64,000 bases of DNA from positions 1-64,000 of the forward strand of contig JANNRA010000226.1 of the NCBI GenBank assembly GCA_031401035.1, written 5' to 3'. This DNA is from JANNRA01 sp031401035. GTDB taxonomy: Bacteria > Desulfobacterota > Binatia > HRBIN30 > CADEER01. The notes under the pieces were generated by a model. It was not told the DNA's origin, did no database searches, and worked only from the letters and a program-made list of their open reading frames with translations. Each line of letters starts with the position of its first letter. The first letter of the stretch is position 1. This document shows positions 1-14,980 of the stretch, in pieces. The translations under genes were made by a program, and so were the position numbers.

Positions 1-64
1 CCACGTCGCCGGCGGGGCGGGTCGCTTCGAGCGGGTGCCCGGGCGCGGTCCGTCCGCCCCGTAG
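1..64 (+). pseudogene. 3' end of a duplicate of the 67-aa small gene
   Basis: Codons from base 2 to the TAG at 62-64 encode a 20-residue C-terminus ending GRGPSAP. It differs by one residue (Gly for Val) from the C-terminus of the minus-strand gene ending at 196. Whether a whole paralogue lies upstream or only this fragment was copied cannot be told, because the window starts here. The two copies face each other across the palindrome. Confidence 0.55.
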
Positions 65-259
65 GACCCGCTCGAGGCCCCCGCACCCTGGAGGGCGCCG
101 CCCCGTCGGCGCCTGTTGGATGGGGTTTCGCGCTTCCCCGCCAACAGGCGCCGACGGGGCGGCGCCCTCCAGGGTGCGGGGGCCTCGAGCGGGTCCTACG
201 GAGCGGACGGACCGCGCCCGGGCACCCGCTCGAAGCGACCCGCCACGCCGGCGACGTGG
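1..259. repeat. Large inverted repeat, 119-bp arms, 21-nt loop
   Basis: Bases 1-119 are the reverse complement of 141-259 with two mismatches (15/245 and 58/202); the loop is 120-140. The left arm begins at the first base of the window, so the repeat probably continues outside it. The inner part (88-119 and 141-172) is a family A palindrome also found at 21058-21142 and, in related form, at 60094-60177. The outer part duplicates the last 20 codons of the small gene at 196-399, in opposite orientation. One mismatch is silent and the other changes Val to Gly, which argues against a simple assembly fold-back. I read it as an inverted duplication centred on a palindromic element. Confidence 0.9.
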
Positions 260-399
260 AGCGCCTTGTACACTTCCGGGGACGCGCCGCGCAGGTAGCG
301 CGCGCCGCTCTCGGCGGCGGCGAGTAGCTCGCGTAGCAGGGCGGGGTCGACGGTGGCGGCGCCGCTGAGATCGATGGTGTCTCCGTCGATGTGCAACAT
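196..399 (-). CDS. Small 67-aa protein of unknown function
   Basis: The frame starts at an ATG (399) 12 bases after the adhE stop, with a purine-rich GGGAGA-like ribosome site upstream, so it is probably co-transcribed with adhE. The product begins MLHIDGDTIDLSG, has an alanine- and leucine-rich middle (around residues 22-35) that looks helical, and ends with a basic tail. There is no signal peptide, membrane segment or cysteine motif. I do not recognise the family. Its 3' end lies in the inverted repeat that opens the window and is duplicated there, which makes its tail the most recently rearranged part. No function can be assigned. Confidence 0.5.
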   Translation of the reverse strand: MLHIDGDTIDLSGAATVDPALLRELLAAAESGARYLRGASPEVYKALHVAGVAGRFERVPGRGPSAP

Positions 400-410
400 G
401 CTCGTCTCCC

Positions 411-3038
411 TCACTCCGGCGGACCGTCGTAGGCGCGGCGCAAAATGGCCTCGAGTTCGTGCAGCAGCGGCATGCGCGGGTTGGAGCGCAGGCTGATGTC
501 GTCGCAGGAGGCCTGGATCACGTCCGGCAGCGCGGCTTCGAAGTCGGCGCGCGCGATGCCGGCCTCGGCGAGCGTCGTCGGCAGCTTGCACTCGCGCAGC
601 AGCGCCACCAGACGCGTGATCAGCAGGTCGACGCGTTCCGCCACCGTCGCGCCGCCCCAGTTCATGCTCGCCGCCACCGCCGCGTACTTCTCCGGCGCGA
701 CGTAGGCCTTGACGTTCGGGAAGGGCATGAACTTGCTCGGCAGCGAGGCGTTGTAGCGCACGACGTAGGGCAGCAGGACGGCGTTGGCGCGCCCGTGCGG
801 GAGGTGGAAGCGGGCGCCGAGGCTGTGCGCAAGGGCGTGGTTGACGCCGACGAAGGCGTTGGCGAACGCCAGGCCCGCCATGCAGGCGGCATTGTGCAGG
901 CGCGTGCGCGCCTCGAGGTCGTTGCCGTCGCGTACGGCGCGCGGCAGGTAGTCGAACACCAACCGTGCGGCCTGCATGGCGAGCGCGTCGGTGTATTCGG
1001 AGGCGAACACCGACACCACCGCCTCCAGGGCATGCGTCAGGGCGTCGAGGCCGGTGTCGGCGGTGACCGACGGCGGCAGGCCGCGCACCAACTCCGGGTC
1101 GAGGATGGCGATGTCCGGCGTCAGCGAGTGATCGTACAGCGGGACTTTGCGGCCGCGCTCGTCGTCGGTGATGACCGCGAACGGCGTCACCTCCGAGCCG
1201 GTGCCGCTGGTGGTCGGCACGGCCACCAATACCAACGGCTCGCGATGCTGGTGCGGGTACTCGATGACGCGCTTGCGCGGGTCGAGGAACGTCGTCGCCA
1301 GGCTGCGGAAGTCGAGCTCGGGGTGCTGGAAGAACAGCCGCATGGCCTTGGCGGCGTCGAGCACCGAGCCGCCGCCGACGGCGATGAGGTGGTCGGGCTT
1401 CTGGTAGCGGATGGCGGCGACGCCATCGGCGACGACGCGGTAGGTCGGCTCGACCTCGACGCGGTCGAAGACGTGGCAGGGCACGCCGGCAGGCAGGTGG
1501 GCGCGGACGGCGTCGACCAGGCCGAGTTCGTCGAGATCCTTGCTGGTGACGATCAGCACGTTGCGCGCCGGCAGGTCGCGCAGGTTCTCCAGCGCGTGCT
1601 GGTTGAAGTAGATCTGGTTGGGCGCCCGGAACCACTGGTGCGCCGGCGTCCGCGCCGCCACCGACTTGATGTTGAGGTAGTGCTTGACGGTGACGTTCTC
1701 GATGGTGCTGTTGCCGCCGCCGGTGCCGCAGCCGAAGGACAGGGTCGGGGTGAGGTCGTTGTAGACGCCGCCGAGCGCCCCGACCGACGACGGCGAGTTG
1801 ACGATGATGCGGCCGGCGTTGATCGCCGCCGCGTAGCGGTCGATGAGCGCCTGGTCGGTACTGAAGATCGAGGCGGTGTGGCCGACGCCGCCGAAATAGA
1901 GGACGTCGAGGGCGGCGCTGAGCCCCTCGTCCTCGCCATCCACCGCGACGATGGCGAGGACCGGGAAGAGCTTCTCACAGGACAGCGGGTGCGCCGGGCC
2001 GACGCCGGCGATCGGCGCCAGCAGCAGCTTGGTGTGCGCCGGTACCGTCAGGCCGATCTCCTGCGCGATGCGCACGGCGCTCTGCCCCACCGCCATCGGC
2101 TGCATGCGGCCGCGCACTGGGTCGACGACCGTGCGGCCGAGCAAGGCGACTTCCTCCGCCGTGCACACATGCGCGCCCATGTCGGCGAACAGCCGCAACA
2201 TCTCGGCGTAGACCGGGCGATCGACGATCACCGTCTGCTCGGAGGCGCAGGCGGTGCCGTTGTCGAAGGTCTTGGAGGTGAGGATGTCGATCACCGCCAT
2301 GCGCAGGTCGGCTGTGTGGTGCACGTAGCACGGGACGTTGCCGGCGCCGACGCCGAGCGCCGGCTTGCCGGAGCCGTAGGCCGCCCGGACCATGCCCGAC
2401 CCGCCGGTGGCATCGATGAGCGACACACCGGGATGGTGCATGAGGTAGGCCGTGTCCTCCTGCTCGATACCGTCCACCCAGGTGATGAAGCCGTCCGGCG
2501 CGCCGGCGGCGCGGCCGGCCTCGTCCATGATCTGCGCGGCGCGGTTCGAACACTCGCGCGCATAGGGGTGCGGGCAGAAGATGATCGCGTTGCGCGTCTT
2601 GGCGATCATCAGCGACTTGAACAGCACCGTCGCGGTCGGGTTGGTCACCGGCGTGACGCCGAGCACGACGCCGATCGGCTCGGCGACCTGCTTGAGATTG
2701 CGCTCGCGATCCTCGGCGATGATGCCGACCGATTTCACGTCCTTGATGGCGTGCCAGACGAACTCGGTGGCGATCATGTTCTTGACCACCTTGTCCTCAA
2801 CCAGGCCGATCTTGGTCTCCTGCACCGCCTGCAGCGCCAGCTCCTGGCTGGCCTCGAGGCCGCGGATGACCATGGATCGGGTGATGCGGTCGCAGTCGGC
2901 CTGCGACAGCTGCGTCGCCGCCGCGGCGGCGAGGCGGGCGCGGGCGACGAGGGCATCCAGGTAGGCGCGGCGCACATCGCCGAGCACACGGGGCTCGGCG
3001 CGTTGGCCGGCTGGAGCATCGGGGCTCGATTGCAGCAT
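411..3038 (-). CDS. adhE: Bifunctional aldehyde-alcohol dehydrogenase AdhE
   Basis: AdhE reduces acetyl-CoA to acetaldehyde and then ethanol with two NADH (reversible). The product is 875 aa, the usual AdhE length. Residues about 1-440 form the CoA-acylating aldehyde dehydrogenase domain with catalytic Cys264 in NGTACASEQ. Residues about 450-875 form the iron-dependent alcohol dehydrogenase domain with GGGSVLDAAKAM for nucleotide binding and metal-ligand histidines in DALTHALEA and HSLGARFHLPHGRANA. I chose the ATG at 3038 rather than the one at 3044 because the GGAGG at 3045-3049 is then 6 bases away. It is divergent from ppdK, with the 67-aa gene following. It is a cytoplasmic fermentation or alcohol-oxidation enzyme. 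Confidence 0.95.
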   Translation of the reverse strand: MLQSSPDAPAGQRAEPRVLGDVRRAYLDALVARARLAAAAATQLSQADCDRITRSMVIRGLEASQELALQAVQETKIGLVEDKVVKNMIATEFVWHAIKDVKSVGIIAEDRERNLKQVAEPIGVVLGVTPVTNPTATVLFKSLMIAKTRNAIIFCPHPYARECSNRAAQIMDEAGRAAGAPDGFITWVDGIEQEDTAYLMHHPGVSLIDATGGSGMVRAAYGSGKPALGVGAGNVPCYVHHTADLRMAVIDILTSKTFDNGTACASEQTVIVDRPVYAEMLRLFADMGAHVCTAEEVALLGRTVVDPVRGRMQPMAVGQSAVRIAQEIGLTVPAHTKLLLAPIAGVGPAHPLSCEKLFPVLAIVAVDGEDEGLSAALDVLYFGGVGHTASIFSTDQALIDRYAAAINAGRIIVNSPSSVGALGGVYNDLTPTLSFGCGTGGGNSTIENVTVKHYLNIKSVAARTPAHQWFRAPNQIYFNQHALENLRDLPARNVLIVTSKDLDELGLVDAVRAHLPAGVPCHVFDRVEVEPTYRVVADGVAAIRYQKPDHLIAVGGGSVLDAAKAMRLFFQHPELDFRSLATTFLDPRKRVIEYPHQHREPLVLVAVPTTSGTGSEVTPFAVITDDERGRKVPLYDHSLTPDIAILDPELVRGLPPSVTADTGLDALTHALEAVVSVFASEYTDALAMQAARLVFDYLPRAVRDGNDLEARTRLHNAACMAGLAFANAFVGVNHALAHSLGARFHLPHGRANAVLLPYVVRYNASLPSKFMPFPNVKAYVAPEKYAAVAASMNWGGATVAERVDLLITRLVALLRECKLPTTLAEAGIARADFEAALPDVIQASCDDISLRSNPRMPLLHELEAILRRAYDGPPE

Positions 3039-3352
3039 GGTCATCCTCCGCCTGTCGGGGCCCTCCCCGAATCCAAACCCTGGCCACCCCCCGCTACGAT
3101 CGGGGTCTACACCTCCCCCGCGCCCAGCCGGGGAACTCGTCTTCGTGCCAAAGCGCAGCAAGGGAGATGCCTATTGCGTCCCGATCGCCTGCGCTACCCT
3201 GTCGCCACTGGTCGCTTCGCGGCGCTGCGACGCGTGGGCGGCAAAATCCCAGATTCGGGAATGACGGTCGCGCGAACCGCGCGGGTTCGCATCGCCACAG
3301 CGCCGGTATGAATCGTGGAGGTCTGTTTCGCAGCGGCGACGAGGAGCAGACG
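3039..3352. promoter_or_regulatory. Divergent adhE/ppdK intergenic region with a 7-bp-arm dyad
   Basis: This 314-base gap must hold promoters for adhE (left) and ppdK (right). The only clear structure is a dyad at 3272-3290, GCGAACC then 5 bases then GGTTCGC, centred about 70 bases before the ppdK ATG. It could be an operator or a small leader hairpin. I found no convincing sigma-70 box pair, which is not surprising at this GC content. Each gene's ribosome site lies next to its own start. Confidence 0.35.
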
Positions 3353-6181
<2,829 letters not shown>

Positions 6182-6238
6182 GGGCCCTTCAATCGGCCAG
6201 CGCCAGTCCGTATAACCCCTCCTACCGGGGGGAGCAGC

Positions 6239-7060
6239 ATGGAGACCGCAACACGCACGGCCAGCCGCCGAGGCCGCGGCGCGGCAATGTTCATCGGCGG
6301 CGGCCTGCTGCTGACAATGCTGCAGGGCTGCGCGGCGGTGCGGGACACCGCGCAATTCGCCCACGAGGCGTTCGACCCGGGTGTGCCGGGCCCGCAGCCG
6401 ATCTCCGTCGAGGCGGCGGCGCAGCTCAGCGACGAACAGATCCTGCGGCGGCTCGAGGTCCTCACCCGCAGCCTGGAGGACAACCGTACCCATGCCGCCT
6501 GGTGGCAGTATGGCTTCCTGACCGTCAGCGCCGGCGGCATGATCGCCGGCGCGACGACCGCCGCCTTCGAAGAGGACGCGGACAGCCAGGTGTTCGACAT
6601 CCTCAACGCCAGCCTCGGCCTGATCGGCACCGGCTACCTGCTCGGCGCGCCGCTGCCCGGCCGCTGCGGCGCCGCGCCGGTCTTCGAGATGCCGTTCGAC
6701 ACGCACGCGCAGCGCGCCGCGCAACTCGCCGCGGCGGAAGAGATCCTCTACGACGCCGCCGGACGCGCCCGCCAGCGCACTGGCTGGCTGCTGCACGTCG
6801 GCAACGTCGTCCTCAACGGCGCCGCCGCCTCGGTGCTGTTGGCGCGCGAGGCCTACGACAAGGCGGCGCTGCTGTTCTTCCTCAACTCCTCGGTCGGCGC
6901 CGCGCAGATCCTGCTGACGCCGTGGGGGCCGCTGAACGCCTGGGAAGACTACCGGCGCTTCGTCGACACCGGCGCGGCGCAGCCGACGGCGGCGGAGCCG
7001 ACGATCGGCATCGGGCCGCTGCCGGGCGCGCCCGGCCTGGCGGTGAACGTCGCCTTCTGA
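6239..7060 (+). CDS. Putative lipoprotein, unknown function
   Basis: The product is 273 aa. A basic N-terminus and hydrophobic core lead to a lipobox LQGC (Cys about residue 30), so it is probably exported and lipid-anchored. Two more hydrophobic, glycine/alanine-rich stretches (about 95-135 and 185-230) could be membrane-associated helices. A hydrophilic segment with acidic residues lies between. A strong ribosome site (GGGGGGAG) stands a few bases before the ATG. It follows ppdK by 57 bases on the same strand and may be read from the same transcript. I do not recognise the family. Confidence 0.75.
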   Translation: METATRTASRRGRGAAMFIGGGLLLTMLQGCAAVRDTAQFAHEAFDPGVPGPQPISVEAAAQLSDEQILRRLEVLTRSLEDNRTHAAWWQYGFLTVSAGGMIAGATTAAFEEDADSQVFDILNASLGLIGTGYLLGAPLPGRCGAAPVFEMPFDTHAQRAAQLAAAEEILYDAAGRARQRTGWLLHVGNVVLNGAAASVLLAREAYDKAALLFFLNSSVGAAQILLTPWGPLNAWEDYRRFVDTGAAQPTAAEPTIGIGPLPGAPGLAVNVAF

Positions 7061-7082
7061 GCGAGCCGCGGCGCCGCCTGCC

Positions 7083-7472
7083 TCACAACCAGCGGCGAAC
7101 CGCCTGCTTGTAGTCGACGTACACGGCGCCGAACTGGCGCTCGAGATACGCCTCCTCGTGGCGCACGGCGATGAGATAGACGACGCCGAGCGAGACCGGC
7201 ACCAGTATCAGGATGGCGCCATTCGCGGCGGCAAACCCGATGGCGCTGCCGCAGCGCTGCCGCAGCAGCCACGCGCCGGTGACGTGGTCGGCGTGGACGT
7301 GCGTCTCGAGCGTCCAGCGCAGGTGCAGCGACAAGTCGCGGATCAACGCCGCATCGCGCCGCACCTGCTCCAGCACCGGATCGATGAGCACCGCGTCACG
7401 GCTGTCGCCGTCGCCGAGCAGATACGTATAGGTCGAAGACTGGGCATCGAAGAGCTGGCGGAAGATGAGCAT
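7083..7472 (-). CDS. Chimeric ORF: ETHE1-like N-terminus joined to ICMT-like C-terminus
   Basis: The 129-aa frame joins two unrelated families. Residues 1-80 match the start of ETHE1-type persulfide dioxygenases (metallo-beta-lactamase fold), including the metal motif THVHADHVTGAWLLRQR. From about residue 82 it becomes the C-terminal 48 residues of an isoprenylcysteine-methyltransferase-like membrane protein, with about 36 of 48 identical to the gene at 8478-8954. The dioxygenase has lost its remaining metal ligands and the methyltransferase its N-terminal half, so neither activity is likely. The frame is intact and may still be expressed. It is best explained by a deletion between two adjacent genes; the neighbouring TauE/SafE exporter is a common partner of ETHE1 genes. 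Confidence 0.8.
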   Translation of the reverse strand: MLIFRQLFDAQSSTYTYLLGDGDSRDAVLIDPVLEQVRRDAALIRDLSLHLRWTLETHVHADHVTGAWLLRQRCGSAIGFAAANGAILILVPVSLGVVYLIAVRHEEAYLERQFGAVYVDYKQAVRRWL

Positions 7473-7540
7473 ACGCGTGCATAGCGGAGCGCGCAGCGGC
7501 TGTTAACCTCGCTCCGACAGGGGAGGACTTCGGCAAGGAA

Positions 7541-8404
7541 TTGCGGCGGGCCGCCCCCTGGGCCGGCGGCGACGTTTTGTCTACTATCTCGCCGTCCCCC
7601 CCCCCCGACGACCATGCCAGCCGCCCGCCCCTGCTGCCGACCGCCGCGAACGCCGTGCTGATCGCGGCGCTCCTGCTCACCGCCGCGATGGGCGTCGTCC
7701 TGGGCACGATGGGCAGCGGCGGCTCGATCATCATGGTGCCGGTGCTGGTCTACGTCGCTCGCCTCGCCCCGGCCGAGGCGGTCGTCGTGTCGCTGGCGGT
7801 GGTCGGCGGCACCAGCGCCGTCGGGGCCTATCTGCGCCAGCGCGCCGGGCAGTTCCACTGGCGGGCGGTGAAGTTCCTCTCGCTCACCGGCGTCGCCGGC
7901 TCGCTGCTCGGCGCCCAACTCACGCACCTGGTCGACCCGCACCTACTGATGCTGCTCTTCGCCGCGCTGATGCTGGCGGTCGGCATCACCATGATCCGCG
8001 GCCGCCGCGAGAGCGCGCAGGCCCCGACCTGCCGCCCGGTGCTGTGCATGAGCATCGGTGCCGTCATCGGCGTGCTGACCGGCTTCCTCGGCGTCGGCGG
8101 CGGTTTCCTCATCGTGCCGGCGCTGGTGTTCCTCGCCGGCATCGACACCGCCGCGGCGATCGGCGCGTCATTGGCCATCATCGCCGTCAACACCCTCGGC
8201 GGACTGCTCGGTCATCTCGACGCCGCGCTGGCGCTGTGGCGCGACGCCCTGCTCTTCCTCGCCGTCGCCATCGCCGGCATGCTCGGCGGCTCGCGCCTCG
8301 GCATCGCCCTGCCCGAACGCGCCCTGCAGAAGGGCTTCGCGTACATAGTGCTGGCCCTCGGGGCGGTGGTGGCGGCGGTGAACCTACGCGCCCTGGTCGG
8401 GTGA
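7541..8404 (+). CDS. TauE/SafE-family anion (sulfite/organosulfonate) exporter
   Basis: This polytopic membrane protein is up to 287 aa with about eight hydrophobic segments. Two repeated halves carry the family's glycine-rich turns, GTMGSGGSIIMVP and GFLGVGGGFLIVPAL. TauE/SafE proteins move sulfite, sulfoacetate or related sulfur anions across the cytoplasmic membrane. The start is uncertain: I give the longest frame (TTG at 7541), but the first 35 residues are proline-rich and unlike the family, and a later GTG near 7652 would start just at the first membrane helix. The remnant of a persulfide dioxygenase gene next door supports a role in sulfur handling. The exact substrate cannot be told. 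Confidence 0.85.
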   Translation: MRRAAPWAGGDVLSTISPSPPPDDHASRPPLLPTAANAVLIAALLLTAAMGVVLGTMGSGGSIIMVPVLVYVARLAPAEAVVVSLAVVGGTSAVGAYLRQRAGQFHWRAVKFLSLTGVAGSLLGAQLTHLVDPHLLMLLFAALMLAVGITMIRGRRESAQAPTCRPVLCMSIGAVIGVLTGFLGVGGGFLIVPALVFLAGIDTAAAIGASLAIIAVNTLGGLLGHLDAALALWRDALLFLAVAIAGMLGGSRLGIALPERALQKGFAYIVLALGAVVAAVNLRALVG

Positions 8405-8477
8405 GACGAGCGCCCCGCCCGCCCCGGCGAGTCCGGTCAGGTCGGCAGGACCGCCAACCGCCCACCCTCGACGCCGG

Positions 8478-8954
8478 CTAGAGCCAGCGCCGCACGGTCT
8501 TGGTGTACTCCATGTACACGGCGCCGAATTTGCGCGCGAGGTAGGCCTCCTCGTGACGGACGGCGATGAAGTAGACGATGGCCAGCGAGACCGGCACCAG
8601 CAGCAGGATCCACCCGTTCGCGGCACCGAGGCCGATTGCGGCCTGCAGCAGTGCCACGCCGACGTACATTGGGTTGCGCGTCCAGCGGTAGACGCCGGTG
8701 GAGATGATCTCCGGCGTGCTCTTCCACGGCTTCGGGTCCTGCCCGCTGCGGCGGAACAGGCCGAACGCGGCGCCGACGAGGCCGACACCGGCCAGGGCGG
8801 CGCTGACAGCCAGGCCGATGCGCAGGCCGAGCCCCGGATCGAACCGCAACGGATAGCCGATCAGGTGCAGCAAGACGCCGGCGAGAACTGCCAGCAGGTA
8901 TACCAGCGGCGGCGGGAAGCGCACCGCGGCGCCGTCGCGTTCAGCCGATTGCAC
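8478..8954 (-). CDS. Isoprenylcysteine carboxyl methyltransferase-family membrane protein
   Basis: The 158-aa product has three to four membrane helices and the SAM-binding C-terminal signature of the ICMT/PEMT superfamily: GVYRWTRNPMYVG followed by RHEEAYLARKFGAVY. Bacterial members are small integral-membrane methyltransferases whose substrates are mostly unknown. The ATG at 8954 lies 14 bases inside the end of the phosphopantetheinyl transferase gene, so it is the last cistron of the lipid operon and could modify its lipid product; that link is inference. A second, mostly deleted copy survives as the C-terminal half of the ORF at 7083-7472. Confidence 0.85.
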   Translation of the reverse strand: MQSAERDGAAVRFPPPLVYLLAVLAGVLLHLIGYPLRFDPGLGLRIGLAVSAALAGVGLVGAAFGLFRRSGQDPKPWKSTPEIISTGVYRWTRNPMYVGVALLQAAIGLGAANGWILLLVPVSLAIVYFIAVRHEEAYLARKFGAVYMEYTKTVRRWL

Positions 8955-9695
8955 GGCCGGACCATAGCGGAGCCGAGCGGCGCTTGTACACGGCGATGAC
9001 GGCGACGAAGCCGTCGACGTCGACCGACCAGGCGTCGAAGCGGCGACCGGCGCAGACGACGCTCAGACGCGGAGTGTCCGCGGCCAGGGTCACCTCGGCT
9101 TCGCCGGGGGCACGGCGCAGGCCGTCGCCGAGCGCCTTCAGTGCCGCTTCCTTGGCGCACCAGTACAGCGTCGCCAGGCGGTCGTCGGCGCCGATGCGCC
9201 GCCGCTCGGCAGCGCTGAAGTAGTCGCGCACGAAGGCCGCGCTGCGCGGCGCGACGGGCTCGAGATCGCAACCGACGGCGACATCGGGCGGCGCCACGGC
9301 GCACAGGCCGCGGCCGTCAGCGTGGCTGAGCGAGATGGCGAGCGGCGCCGGCACGCCGTCGAGGAGCGCCAGCGGCGCGCCGGACTCGCGCGCGATGATG
9401 GCGACGCGGGCGGCGTCGCAGGCAAGCGCCTCGGCGACGGTGTGTTTGGCCACCCAGCGGCCGAGGCGCCAGTCGGTGCGCCGCTTGGCGAGGCGCAGCT
9501 GCGCGAGGCGAACGCGCTCGACCGGCACCAACCAGTCGTCGTCCTCCGGCACCCCCGCCGCGCACGCAATTCGCCAGCCGGGACCGCGGGCGTCTCGCCC
9601 GCCCTGCAGCGCGCTGCGCTGCGGGCGAGACGCCCGCGGTCCCGGCATGGCAGTTTCGATCACGGCGCTGCCTTCCTGCGGCACGCCAGCCGCGG

Positions 9696-9699
<4 letters not shown>
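8941..9699 (-). CDS. 4'-phosphopantetheinyl transferase (Sfp/AcpT type)
   Basis: It transfers the phosphopantetheine arm of CoA to carrier proteins, here presumably the ACP of the megasynthase two genes upstream. The product is 252 aa if translation starts at the GTG (9699) that overlaps the carboxylase stop as GTGA. Family motifs are present: SLSHADG, the Mg-binding GCDLE, and the catalytic YWCAKEAALKA. Residues about 18-41, ahead of the conserved domain, are encoded entirely by a family B palindrome (9577-9646) inserted in frame. An alternative ATG near 9648 would start at the edge of that insertion. It is co-transcribed with the carboxylase. Confidence 0.9.
9577..9646. repeat. Family B palindromic element inside the phosphopantetheinyl transferase gene
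   Basis: Perfect 26-base arms, 9577-9602 and 9621-9646 (GCCGGGACCGCGGGCG at the outer end), enclose an 18-base centre that contains the 12-base palindrome GCAGCGCGCTGC. The element keeps the reading frame and encodes about 24 Arg/Gly/Pro-rich residues near the N-terminus. A close relative is at 46318-46424, and half-arms lie at 17511-17537 and 17859-17884. Confidence 0.92.
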
Positions 9700-14876
<5,177 letters not shown>

Positions 14877-14980
14877 GCCGGCCTAGCCGCGCCGACCTGG
14901 CTGCCGATGACAACCCCGATAGGGGGCGTCCGACGTCCGCCGACGCGGCGCTGGTGACGGAAATGACGCGCTGCGGATGA

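Noticed and set aside
1..259. Terminal inverted repeats of an insertion sequence
   Set aside because: The loop is only 21 bases, there is no transposase, and the arms duplicate a coding 3' end.
1..259. Assembly fold-back artefact
   Set aside because: Two mismatches, one silent, indicate independent divergence; not fully excluded because the window ends here.
2541..2560. tRNA-like GGTTCGAAC sequence
   Set aside because: It lies inside adhE in frame and no cloverleaf can be drawn around it.
459..3311. A 950-codon open frame antisense to adhE
   Set aside because: Same reason: a low-complexity shadow of adhE on the other strand.
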